Under the pieces are notes generated by a model, which saw only the letters and a program-made list of their open reading frames with translations, had not been told where the DNA came from and made no database searches. Positions 51,917 through 61,104 of a DNA stretch of 64,000 bases are shown here, piece by piece. Positions within the stretch are counted from its first letter, which is position 1; each line of letters begins with the position of its first letter. This DNA comes from Mycosarcoma maydis. Lineage: Eukaryota; Basidiomycota; Ustilaginomycetes; Ustilaginales. A program made the translations under genes and the position numbers. Location of the stretch: positions 1,240,001-1,304,000 of the forward strand of contig NC_026480.1 in assembly GCF_000328475.2 (NCBI RefSeq). The letters are read 5' to 3'.

Positions 51917-53119
51917 ATGCTGGCCAGAAGCGCATCAAGACTTGGTCTATCGATACCGCGTTGGGCTGGAACAAGTAACGTCTGTCGTCCGACCATCTTT
52001 ACTTGTCACGTTCCTTCTAGCGTGCGCGACTTTCACCTGGAGTCGAAGGACATCCCCGAGTTCCTCTCGAAAGCTGGTGCGAGCATTGCTAGCTGCGTCA
52101 AGATCGAATCGAGCTCTAACACATTGCCTATCTGCGACCAAGGCGTGGCAGTGCTCATCTCAGCCGATCGAGACCCACAATCATGGCCAGCTGATGCTGA
52201 CGCCCGCACTGGCAACTTCTTCGGTCCGAGCATCCTATCGGCTCGTGTCTCCTCTCTCGCCCCGCTCGACAAGACGTACTTCGGCAGAGGAGGTCTAGGA
52301 CTTCTCAAGCTTCGTCAACAGAAGCCTGCATCGATTTCTCATGTGGCTGTACGATCCAACACCTCGTCGCTCGCCGAAAGCCAGCTAATATCACTTGTTC
52401 ACGGCTTGGCAAGCAAAGAGGCTCAAAATGTTATTGCAGCAATGTGGAAGGTCTTTGATCAGTACGAAGGCCTTTGGTTCAGCTTCACCCTTGTACCTGC
52501 TCAAGGCGATACTGAGGTTAAAGTGGTAGCACCCTACATGGAGTTTGACGATTTCGCCGTTCGTCGTCAACCGCTGCTCAAGCCGTACTTCGAATCTCGT
52601 CCTCGCCACACCAACACAGCACGTGCCGAAGACAGTGGCCTGTTTTTCGTGAAACTCTCCGATGTGGATGCTCCAACTCTTACGCAAGCGTCTGATGGCA
52701 AAGAGCTACCAGAGGGCAACATTGGCTGCTTCGGCTACGGTGCCGGCAACGCCATGGCTACAATGGATGGCCTGAATGTGGCAGGTGGTCGACCAGCCAA
52801 CTTCCTAGATGGCGGGGGAGGAGCCAATCGCACCAACGCCAAATTAGCCGTGGAGACGCTAAACAGAGATCCGGCAGTGAAAGCGATCTTCATCAACACG
52901 TTTGGCGGTATCACTCGAACAGACATTGTCTCACAAGGCATCATCGATGCTGTTAAGGACGACAAGATTACCAAGCCGATCGTGGTGAGGATGAAAGGCA
53001 CCGGTTCGGAAGACGCGGCCAAAGTTCTGCAGGCTTCTGGGCTCGAGTTCGCTTTTCACGATGATTTCAATGCTGCTGCTGCCCATGCTGTCAGGGCTGC
53101 CAACCAGGGTCATCTCTGA
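51917..53119 (+). CDS. divergent succinyl-CoA ligase beta-like protein
   Basis: From the ATG at 51917 the protein has 400 residues, and the start is Arg/Ser-rich like a mitochondrial presequence. The C-terminal ligase domain (about 255-400) is clear: GNIGCFGYGAGNAMATMD, GGRPANFLDGGGGA and INTFGGITRTDIVSQGI. The N-terminal half lies where the ATP-grasp fold belongs, but the landmark nucleotide-binding residues (the KAQxxxGGRGK loop and the ExNPL metal site) are not visible. That half instead reads as divergent sequence. The product may be a non-catalytic or altered partner of the alpha-like protein at 50234. The 28 upstream open codons are without clear protein character. Confidence 0.82.
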   Translation: MLARSASRLGLSIPRWAGTSNVCRPTIFTCHVPSSVRDFHLESKDIPEFLSKAGASIASCVKIESSSNTLPICDQGVAVLISADRDPQSWPADADARTGNFFGPSILSARVSSLAPLDKTYFGRGGLGLLKLRQQKPASISHVAVRSNTSSLAESQLISLVHGLASKEAQNVIAAMWKVFDQYEGLWFSFTLVPAQGDTEVKVVAPYMEFDDFAVRRQPLLKPYFESRPRHTNTARAEDSGLFFVKLSDVDAPTLTQASDGKELPEGNIGCFGYGAGNAMATMDGLNVAGGRPANFLDGGGGANRTNAKLAVETLNRDPAVKAIFINTFGGITRTDIVSQGIIDAVKDDKITKPIVVRMKGTGSEDAAKVLQASGLEFAFHDDFNAAAAHAVRAANQGHL

Positions 53120-53237
53120 ACGTCGCCTCAAGAACCAAGTAGAGTCGTGGAGGCTAGAAGTAAGGAATTTTCAATGGTGAATCATGTAGCCAAGATCGAA
53201 TGAATACAACGCAGCCATAGCGGCCATACCTAGTCGA

Positions 53238-53960
53238 CTAGTCGAAAGAAGGCGCCAATGCGATGAGGTTGAAGTTGACCTCTTCCGGATTGAGTGCCAT
53301 GTAGTTGTCTTTGACATAATCCACTGCCACCGGCAGCAAATCCTGCTGAGAAGCCACCTTCTTCCCCCTATTGATGGGGCCTTTCCTTCCGCCGGAGCCG
53401 TCCAATTCGACCAATTCGCCATTTTTGCTTCTTACAAAGCAGACAAAGTGCAAAATGACATTGTCCAGGTCCTCGGGAGCCTGACTCTGCCCTTGACTCG
53501 CTGTTGCCTCGTGAACCGTCTGAAGCTCTTTCGAGTTGACTAGAATGTCGGCTCTTTCATGCGCATCTTGCGTTGCTCTTGCCTTTTCAAAGAGCGTATC
53601 GAGTGGTGAGCCGGGCTTGATCGCGGTGGAAGCGGAAGAGTTGGCCAGCGCATGGAGAAGACCGATAGTGCCACAGGCGTTGCCAATCGTCTGCTTGAAC
53701 CACAGAATGTCAGAGTCGGAAGGCGAGGGCTGAGCCGTCGCATTCTCGGCCTGGCGAAGCTGTTCCATCGAAGGCGTGATCGGAAAGAGTAGCAGTACAG
53801 CAGCAACAGGTTGAGGCACCATAGCAAGAAGCTCAGCGTCGGTTCCGTAGATGTCGTGGAACGCGTACTTGGAGGTATCCAGTCCCATCGATGAACACCA
53901 GCTGCTAAACAGCTCTGGGTTCGACTCGAGAGGCACCCACTTCATTCTTGATTCGGTCAT
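53238..53960 (-). CDS. ubiquitin C-terminal hydrolase (UCH, peptidase C12)
   Basis: The ATG at 53960 gives 240 residues, close to human UCHL3 (230) and yeast Yuh1 (236). The catalytic set is complete: Gln 90 and Cys 96 in KQTIGNACGTIGLLHAL, His 171 in ILHFVCFVR and Asp 187 in ELVELDG. The N-terminus WVPLESNPELFSSW and the active-site cross-over loop region (about 145-165) fit the family. It removes small adducts from ubiquitin's C-terminus and matures ubiquitin precursors in the cytosol. It is head-to-head with MED10, with 354 bases between starts. Confidence 0.93.
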   Translation of the reverse strand: MTESRMKWVPLESNPELFSSWCSSMGLDTSKYAFHDIYGTDAELLAMVPQPVAAVLLLFPITPSMEQLRQAENATAQPSPSDSDILWFKQTIGNACGTIGLLHALANSSASTAIKPGSPLDTLFEKARATQDAHERADILVNSKELQTVHEATASQGQSQAPEDLDNVILHFVCFVRSKNGELVELDGSGGRKGPINRGKKVASQQDLLPVAVDYVKDNYMALNPEEVNFNLIALAPSFD

Positions 53961-54314
53961 ACTTTTGATTATAACTCCCGTTGGTTGAGATAAGTCGTGC
54001 ACCTCGACGTGATCAGGACGGTGAGCAAGCGCTGTTTGTGGCAAAGCTGATGATGGTCAATGCCAAGTTGTGGCCGAGTCGAAAAAGGTGGAGGATGTGT
54101 GGAGAAAACAGAGCGCGGAGAAGGTGCTTTCATGTTAGATCCCGGCACAAAGCGGGTCTCGGACTTGGTTTTGCACGCTCGTCGCTGTTCAAGACCCTGT
54201 TTCCCTACACCTTGTTCTCTACACCTTGAATGTGTAAGTGTGAGCTCGGATTTGAGTACTATTAAGGCGCAGAACGTGCGCGGTTCTCCCCAGGAGCAGC
54301 TCATACATATCACT
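53961..54314. promoter_or_regulatory. divergent promoter of UCH and MED10 genes
   Basis: 354 bases between the two start codons. The MED10 frame is open through much of it but without a credible ATG. No motif is singled out. Confidence 0.45.
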
Positions 54315-54908
54315 ATGTCGTCGACAGCGGGAACTCGACGACCCCGCCAAATCACACCTACATCGCCCTCGCCCTCTCCTGAACCACAACCAGGTGCGAC
54401 GAACGGCTCGTCTTCCACGATCAATGTCGCTGTTCCGTCCGCATCTGCACCTGCGCAAGTGGCGCCCTCACAGGTAGCAGCAGCAGCTGCTACACCAGTA
54501 GACGCAGCAGAAGCTGTGCGTATCAATCTGGAAACGCGCGTGCGCTCCGTCGTCGACCTGCTCTACCAGCTCGCGGTTTGCTCTGCCGATGTACAGGAAG
54601 GCTCGCAGCACCTCGTTGCGAACAAAGTCAACGAATGCATCCAAGCTCTAGCAGCTCTCGATGCCACCAAGGACGAACTGCATAGAGCACACATGATGAT
54701 TCCACAAGACGTCCTCGAGATGCTCGATACGGGCAAAAATCCAGATATCCACACAAGAAATTTTGTCAATCGGTTGGCGAGTGAGAATCAGTACAGCTAC
54801 GGTCAGCATCGCGCAGTGGAAAGGTATAAGGCTACATTGGATGCTGCGCTGGATCAAGCATTCCCAGAGTTGAAGGCGGCACAGGCCGAGTCGACCGAGA
54901 CCAAGTAA
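54315..54908 (+). CDS. MED10: Mediator complex subunit 10
   Basis: The 197-residue protein begins at the ATG at 54315. The first 75 residues are Ser/Pro/Ala-rich and low in complexity. The MED10 (Nut2) domain runs from about 78: NLETRVRSVVDLLYQLAVC, then IPQDVLEMLDTGKNPDIHT, then NQYSYGQHRAVERYK. This order matches the family's two coiled-coil helices. It belongs to the middle module of Mediator in the nucleus and links activators to RNA polymerase II. Confidence 0.92.
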   Translation: MSSTAGTRRPRQITPTSPSPSPEPQPGATNGSSSTINVAVPSASAPAQVAPSQVAAAAATPVDAAEAVRINLETRVRSVVDLLYQLAVCSADVQEGSQHLVANKVNECIQALAALDATKDELHRAHMMIPQDVLEMLDTGKNPDIHTRNFVNRLASENQYSYGQHRAVERYKATLDAALDQAFPELKAAQAESTETK

Positions 54909-55123
54909 GGAGCTTTGCCTGACACGAATCGACGCGTTTATACCCTTCGCCGGAAGCCAGACGGCGGCTATGGCCTCATTCCACTTGCGTCTCACACTCG
55001 CTCAAATGATACTTGTAGGCAAAGTCACGCGCAAGCACGCACGATTGCAACTGTAGCGAAACAAAGTATCAACGTTATACAGATAGCCATGTGACAGCGG
55101 TGAACACGGACAAGAGCAAAGTT

Positions 55124-56668
55124 TCATGGATCAAAGCCCCACCTTCCGTCGATCTTTCGACCGTACAGCTTCTCTGCATTCTCAAGAACCTCTTTGCGAC
55201 CTTTGAATTCGAGTCCTTTGGGACCCATCTCTTCGAGTCGGAATCCGCCAAACCCTTGAATTGGCTCGCCGTTCTCGGTGTTGCTCTTGAATGCTTCCGG
55301 CACAGGCAGCGTGGCGGGCATCCATCGTTGGGCTCCTCTTCGGTCCTGTCTGCGCAGGAGACCAAGAGCGATCTTGACTTCTTCTGCCAACCAGCCAGCC
55401 GAATGTTTGGGGAAAGCGCGCGCGTAGACCGGCTCGTTCTCGTACCACGACAGCTCCATCCGCCAAGCGGCTGGCTTGAACCGCTTTTCGGCATCTTTAG
55501 ACGTCGGGGCATCAGCGTGGAGGTGTCCGCCAACGGGGCACACCTTGCCATCCTGAGCACGTGCGCCAGAAGCAGGGCAAACAGCAGGGATACCGTCCGA
55601 GAGGAGACTTTCGATCGAAAACACATGTCCATTTTCATCGGCTGCAACAGGAATGTTGCTGAGAGGCTTGCTCCTTGGTAGCATCAAGGTTCGCATGACC
55701 AAGGCGCGAATGCCAAACATGACGTCCTTGAACGTCACGATCCAGGCAGGCGCTGGAGGATAGCCGATCGCCTCTCTGAGCCTCTGGTCCATGAACGAGG
55801 AGACGAGGTTCCTTGCAAATCCATGGGCGAACTGAGGCAGAGCATACATGAGCAAGTTGGTCGTGTGATCCGCAACGTCCTTATTGCACTGCTGGAAAAC
55901 CATGTAGTTTCGTTCATAGTCTCGGCTCCATTCGGTAAAGTCTTGCAGGTTGTCAGGGATGTCGGTGATGCCCATGCATCTACCAATGTGGTAGAAGAGC
56001 GCAAAAAGCGCTTCCTTTTCGAGTGCACTGAAGGATCGCCATTCGTACTGATCAACCCACTTGGCAGGTTCGATAACGAAGGTGCTGAGAGTGTACTTGA
56101 GATCGTCGTTGGAGATCTTGCTCTTCCACCTGCCATGCAGATAGTTGACACGGGCTAAAGCGATAGACGATCGAGGGTCATCGGGATCTTCCCCGAAATG
56201 CTCCCAATTGTCGTCGCCGTCGTCCGAGCTACGTGATTCCGCCTCTCCGCCGTCAGGTAGATCCAGACGAGGCACGGGAAACGTCATGAACGCCTGAATC
56301 AAGGCGGCGGTATCGACATATCGACGACCTGCATTCTCAGCTTTGCCGAGCTGACCAGTGTGCAACAAGAGCGAAGAGATGGTGGGAATACCATAGGTTC
56401 GGAAGAGCGCAAACTCGAGCGACTTTGCAAAGACAAACGGATAGTCAAAGTTGCCAGACAGACGCGCGATGCGCTGTGCATCGCGTATGCCCTTGTACGA
56501 ATCGATCATACGTGGTTTGTCCGGATTGGCACCGACACTGGGGAGAGAGTAGCGTGTACCATAGCGTTTGTGAATGTGACGGTAGTGCGAGAATCGGCGG
56601 AGCTGCACACGGACCAGGTGGACGGCTAGCAGCGCGGCGGCCCAAATGTGCCAGCTGATCATTTCCAT
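55124..56668 (-). CDS. MpaB/rubber-oxygenase-like (DUF2236) membrane protein
   Basis: The ATG at 56668 opens a 514-residue protein with an N-terminal membrane helix (residues 5-25), SWHIWAAALLAVHLV. The following domain has the DUF2236 features: RYGTRYSLPS, GNFDYPFVFAKSLEFALFRTYGIPTISSLL, a likely heme-contacting region with DTAALIQAFM, and VNYLHGRWK. Proteins of this group include MpaB, a fungal ER-anchored oxygenase that cleaves a prenyl chain in mycophenolic acid synthesis, and bacterial rubber oxygenase. The substrate here is not known. A C-terminal region of about 130 residues (FRLEEMGPKGLEF) is shared with fungal members. The frame is open upstream but the membrane helix marks the start. 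Confidence 0.8.
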   Translation of the reverse strand: MEMISWHIWAAALLAVHLVRVQLRRFSHYRHIHKRYGTRYSLPSVGANPDKPRMIDSYKGIRDAQRIARLSGNFDYPFVFAKSLEFALFRTYGIPTISSLLLHTGQLGKAENAGRRYVDTAALIQAFMTFPVPRLDLPDGGEAESRSSDDGDDNWEHFGEDPDDPRSSIALARVNYLHGRWKSKISNDDLKYTLSTFVIEPAKWVDQYEWRSFSALEKEALFALFYHIGRCMGITDIPDNLQDFTEWSRDYERNYMVFQQCNKDVADHTTNLLMYALPQFAHGFARNLVSSFMDQRLREAIGYPPAPAWIVTFKDVMFGIRALVMRTLMLPRSKPLSNIPVAADENGHVFSIESLLSDGIPAVCPASGARAQDGKVCPVGGHLHADAPTSKDAEKRFKPAAWRMELSWYENEPVYARAFPKHSAGWLAEEVKIALGLLRRQDRRGAQRWMPATLPVPEAFKSNTENGEPIQGFGGFRLEEMGPKGLEFKGRKEVLENAEKLYGRKIDGRWGFDP

Positions 56669-58016
56669 ATAAAGACGATGGTGGGCAAATGTAATCGAGA
56701 AAGGAGGGACAAGAGTCGAAGAGGAGGAGATGGATGCATGAGTTTGCGCGATGATGCGGGGTATTTGAAGCAAGTTCAGCTTCAGCAGGGCGGGGAAGGA
56801 GGGGAAATAGAGCTGCGTAGCATGCATGTAGAAGGGTCGTGAGTATAGGACCCTTGTCCAGTGCGCACCAATCGCGAATGAGGCGTTGTGCGTTTTGCGC
56901 AGACACGTCAGCTGCCCAATGCAGTCAAGGGCGACAAGCAGCTGGGAATGCAACGGTATGTGATGGTTTGATTCCAGACCAAGAGTTGCAACTGTAACCT
57001 GTCAATCTGTCAGCCTTTCGGTTACTCGGGCCAGCCTTGCCGGTAGGTGCAGCGCCTGCGATAGCTGAGAGCCACAAGCGAAACCTAAAGAATATGGTTC
57101 GTGCATACAAGCCTGTGATTCGTGGTTGTTGTGGCACACGCTCAGACATGTCGAACGTTCCTTAGAAAACAATCGGGAATGGGGAATGGCTGGGCAGCAC
57201 GCTAGTGTACCATTATCACCCCTTTGCTTGGAACAAGACTACGAAGCCAAGCTCGAAGGCGTGTGAGAACAACATAACCTGCACTAAACTCACTCGACTG
57301 CGCCAAGGATTGAGGGTCGTGGATGCCTTTGAGCTTTATGCATTGGATCGCGGGGTTTTCCCCGCATTGCGGCTGGTTCGCGTTGGCTTCTGCTGCTTAT
57401 TACCGCACCTATCTGATCACAGATCACATCACATCAGATCGTATCACGAGCAACACGTGAGAACCACATCTGCTAGCCGACAAAATAGTATGAATAGAAA
57501 CGCGCACTGCTCTGCCAACCTCTCAAGCCAAGTTCGGCTTATGTGTCTGTCTGTTCGGCACAGGGTCACGTTTCTCCGCAACCCAGCGCGCCAGGACATC
57601 TCGTTGCTAACATTTTTCGACGTCGACGATACTACCAAGTAGGTCTGAAAGGGATCAGACGCTTGCATCGATCCTGGCTTATTGCTTGTGAAAGCCGTAC
57701 ATTGATCTCTTCTTTGCCCCTCTTCGCCTGCTGCGAGGCACAAGAAGCTAACGTCAATCATGTGGGAAAACTGCGCCTCCGAAAGGCAGGCGAAACACAA
57801 AGTTATCCGCACGCTTCTCTGCATGGTCTCGACAAGGATCTGCACTAGCTAGAACGTGTTGATGATGATACATTTCGGAGCATCATCGGTTTGCGAAGCA
57901 TCGAAATGCCGCCCGTTCAAGCTACCATAGCAATACAAAAAAAAGACACCCGAAAGAGCAAGAATCATGTGAAAAGCAGTCCGATTCGTAAATTGGCACT
58001 TCTGTTTGCGCCAAAA
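56669..58016. other. gene-free region
   Basis: 1.3 kb without a supported gene. One ATTCGTGGTTG-type motif lies at 57118-57128. ATCACATCACATCAGATCG near 57423 is a small imperfect repeat. The ORFs start with non-ATG codons. Confidence 0.5.
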
Positions 58017-59141
58017 TTAGAAGCCAGAAAAGGTGTGCGGCCAGGCTCCGCCAGTGGCACTGCCAGCGCCAATGCTGTTGGGAGTGCCAGCGTTGGACGA
58101 TGAGGTGACGTAGTCTAGCGGTGAATGGTGGTGCGAGTGGTGACTGCCAGCGTGTTGTGCGAGATGGTGATGGTGAGCATGGTGATGAGGTTGCTGATGG
58201 TCGTGAGCAGCTGACGCCCCACCTGGATGTGATGCATGGATGGAAGATGCTGCGTGGTGGTGCGAGTGGGTGGCGTGATGATCATCAGGTTGGGACGAGT
58301 GTTGATCGGCTGAGTTGTCGTGGATCCAATGTGACATGGGTGTGTGGCCGACGTTGACGTTTGCGTTACTAGTGTGAGGAATGTTGTACGATTGTGATGA
58401 GGATCCTGCCCCTCCTTCTTCTGTTAACGCCGCTGTTGTGGAAGACGAGGCTTCTGCATCGTCATAGGCACCTGCCATGCTGTGCAAAAGATGATTGTCG
58501 TATGAAACAGCCTGGTTCTGTTGTTGCTTTGTGCTTGCGCTTGCATCTGCGTTGGATCGACCCAGACCTCTTCCCTCGCCTGTCTTTTCACGTCTGGCGG
58601 CGCCTCCGCCGGGCAGTCTGCTGCTGGGGACGCTCTCGTGTCGAGGGACAATATCGATCAAAAAGTCAAACAAGTCTGAGCGACCAATAGCACCGGTGAC
58701 ATCGGATCTCTGGATCGTTCTCCTCTTGTGCTCTTCAGCGATCAGAAAGGCGCGGCATGTCAAGTCGGAGATGAAGATCTCACAAGCGCGTGCGAATAGG
58801 ATTGGTGCTTCAGCCGAGATCATCTTAACTTGATCGTCGGACTTCATCACTTTTTTGATACGCGCGAGCGGAAGCTGGCCTTGGGTGGGCAAACCGGATT
58901 TGAAGTCGACAATGTTGCCATCCGCATCTCCACCTTGTTCTACGAGGTCCATTTGGTATCTCCAGAAGGAGGCTTGGAAGTCGTCAAGATCTTGAGATGC
59001 ATGCACGAGTGGACCCGAGGCAGGCAAGGTGCTGGCAGCATGACTGGACGAGGGGACAGCGGCAGCGGCAGCGGTAGCAATGGCGGTGGCGCCATCGTTG
59101 GAAGCTATTGAGGATGCGCGAGAGCGCTTGTTGGGAGTCAT
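58017..59141 (-). CDS. CCAAT-binding factor subunit C (HAP5/NF-YC type)
   Basis: The ATG at 59141 gives a 374-residue protein. The histone-fold core (about 55-165) reads FQASFWRYQMDLVEQ, LPLARIKKVMKSDDQVKMIS, APILFARACEIFI and RRTIQRSDVTGAIGRSDLFDFLID, which is the NF-YC pattern. It would pair with a HAP3-type subunit and then HAP2 to bind CCAAT boxes in the nucleus. The C-terminal 200 residues are low-complexity, with a conspicuous His-rich stretch (HHAHHHHLAQH and HHSHHH). The frame is open upstream to 59447, but the strong ATG at 59141 starts a sensible N-terminus. The His-rich tail is unusual in length. Confidence 0.9.
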   Translation of the reverse strand: MTPNKRSRASSIASNDGATAIATAAAAAVPSSSHAASTLPASGPLVHASQDLDDFQASFWRYQMDLVEQGGDADGNIVDFKSGLPTQGQLPLARIKKVMKSDDQVKMISAEAPILFARACEIFISDLTCRAFLIAEEHKRRTIQRSDVTGAIGRSDLFDFLIDIVPRHESVPSSRLPGGGAARREKTGEGRGLGRSNADASASTKQQQNQAVSYDNHLLHSMAGAYDDAEASSSTTAALTEEGGAGSSSQSYNIPHTSNANVNVGHTPMSHWIHDNSADQHSSQPDDHHATHSHHHAASSIHASHPGGASAAHDHQQPHHHAHHHHLAQHAGSHHSHHHSPLDYVTSSSNAGTPNSIGAGSATGGAWPHTFSGF

Positions 59142-59531
59142 GTGGATGGATATGCAATATGATCGATGCTGGGGCCTTGTAGTGAGTGGTGTTTGCGAGC
59201 GTTGAGGGGTGTGTATGGATGGACGATGCGGATCACCAGGAGAGTCGGGTCGCATGTTCAGCGTGGGGCTAAAAAATTCGCTTTTGCGCTGCAAACTTTT
59301 CGCGTGGGTTCCGAGTTCCGACGAGTTTCTAGCGGCGATTGTGGCTATCAGATAGGCGACGTGCAGTTGGCACCTGCAGCATAACTTATTCACGATTGAT
59401 GATTGACGACGTCGTGGCGTGGCATGGCGTTTGGTACCGCGTAACAATATTTTCGACCAATGTTAGACTGGCAGCTTGTATGAAAAAAGATTCTGAATGT
59501 GTGCAGTGCAGGCTTGGCCCGATGAAGATCA

Positions 59532-59592
59532 CAAATCGTGAATCATGAATATTGGACGAATCTGGAACATTCACGATTCACGATTGTGATTG
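59532..59592. repeat. AATCACG motif cluster
   Basis: AATCGTGAATCATGAAT and ATTCACGATTCACGATTGTGATTG lie 30 bases apart in opposite sense. Confidence 0.7.
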
Positions 59593-59811
59593 TGTTTTAG
59601 CCAAGTCTCGTGGAACTTTGATGAGAGCCGTTGTGAGAGTTGGCCCAAAGATGCCGGGCGAGAAAGTGCATCCCGCACTTGTGTGACGTGAGTTGGGAGA
59701 TTCAAAATTTGGCGGACACTTGATGCTTCGTGCTTAGGACTGCATGTTATTTTACTTGTCAGAAACTGTCGTGGGTTTAAAGGAAGATGTGCACTGTAAT
59801 GACTACGGCCC

Positions 59812-59842
59812 GCAGATGCGACGCAGATGCGACGCAGATGCG
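59812..59842. repeat. tandem 11-mer
   Basis: Nearly three copies of GCAGATGCGAC in tandem. Confidence 0.8.
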
Positions 59843-60147
59843 AATCCAAATTCGGAATCCTGGGCCCGTCGAGTAACTGAAAAGCAGCGCAGTGACGTAA
59901 ATTAGAGCCCAAATTGTCATGTTGGGTTGGTTGGGACGTGAGTCAGCGTGCATTACCACGTCCAGCGCTGGTCGCAGCCTCGAGCACAAAGGGGTTGCAA
60001 GCCGCGAGTGGCTGAAGAATGAGGTACTGTAAGTGAGCCGATTTGCTAGTCACGAATCCGTCTATTTGCTGGGCCATGGGCCAAGGATTCCGAATCCGTG
60101 CCAGTCGCGAGTCAGTCACGAGTCAAAGAGGCCCAACTAAGTTAAGC

Positions 60148-60187
60148 ACAATCGTGAATCACGAATCACGAATCACGAATCACGAAT
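60148..60187. repeat. AATCACG heptamer array (longest in window)
   Basis: Four perfect tandem AATCACG units end in AATGG and are preceded by an inverted AATCGTG. This is the longest perfect array here. Confidence 0.85.
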
Positions 60188-60669
60188 GGTTAACGAATTA
60201 AAATTTTGATTGCGACAGCATCCACGATCCAGCGCGTATGGCTAGTAACGTCCGAACTTACAGTAGACGCTTTTCTGTCATCTGTCGATCGTCTTGTTTT
60301 CGGTGATAAGACTGGTGACTGCCGAACGGCGCTGTGATGCCGACTGCCAGTACAACATTTACATCGGCGTTAGCGCAACGAGCGTAAACATTGCAGCGCA
60401 GCGTAGCGCGTCCCCTCTTTTTCCATCTGACTCGTTCGCAAGCTCTCTCAACCTCTGGACGGCTCAATCTCCGTCGGCGCCTGTCACGGAGGCGGATGAT
60501 CCAGACCTGAGCCTGAATTGCCAGACAGGACCAGATTCACCCATCACGAATGCGAATGCGAGCCAACTAGTCACATGCAAAAATGGCACCAACAGCTCTC
60601 AGACTGCCAAAAATTTGGGTCCAAGCGAGGCATGGCGTACGTGTTAGCATATTTTGTGTTTGCCAGCCT

Positions 60670-60681
60670 TGAGCCAGCCAA

Positions 60682-60732
<51 letters not shown>
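60670..60732. repeat. (CAGC)n tetranucleotide microsatellite
   Basis: About 14 tandem CAGC units (one is AACC-interrupted near the left end). On the complementary strand the same run reads as Gly-Trp-Leu-Ala codons, giving two overlapping chance ORFs. Confidence 0.9.
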
Positions 60733-61104
60733 TGAGCGTTCGATCTGAATCGAGTGGTACATCCGCGGGCCCTTTCTCCAGTCAAAGTGATGCACACATC
60801 ATCGTTTCGCTTGTCCAGCTATAGCCGAGCGCCGCAATCGTGAATCACATATCAGCTGAACCTCGTGCTCGTCAATTTTTGCGTCTCTCTTTCCTGCCTG
60901 TCCCCTCATCCCACACACGCTCCGTGTCGATTGATAGCTGGACTCCTTCTCCTCCCCATCTACTAGCTTCTGCTGATACTGACATCTCGGTGTTACCTCC
61001 ACGTCCAGTCTCGACTGTGTGGGCTTTTGCCGAAAAAGATACTCTCCTCCTTCAGCCTCAACTGCCATCACTTTCGCATTGCAGCTTAGATACATTTCGC
61101 AAGA

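Larger units (their letters stand above)
59142..61104. other. 2 kb intergenic region
   Basis: The region holds several tandem repeats and motif clusters (59532-59592, 60048-60187) and no supported gene. The segment 60840-61104 is pyrimidine-rich and probably the leader of the gene at 61105. Confidence 0.5.

Noticed and set aside
57444..57845. 133-codon minus-strand frame
   Set aside because: No domain, mixed composition and no promoter features; convergent with nothing that needs it.
60567..60797. two overlapping minus-strand frames of Gly-Trp-Leu-Ala repeats
   Set aside because: Produced by the CAGC microsatellite; no flanking protein sequence.
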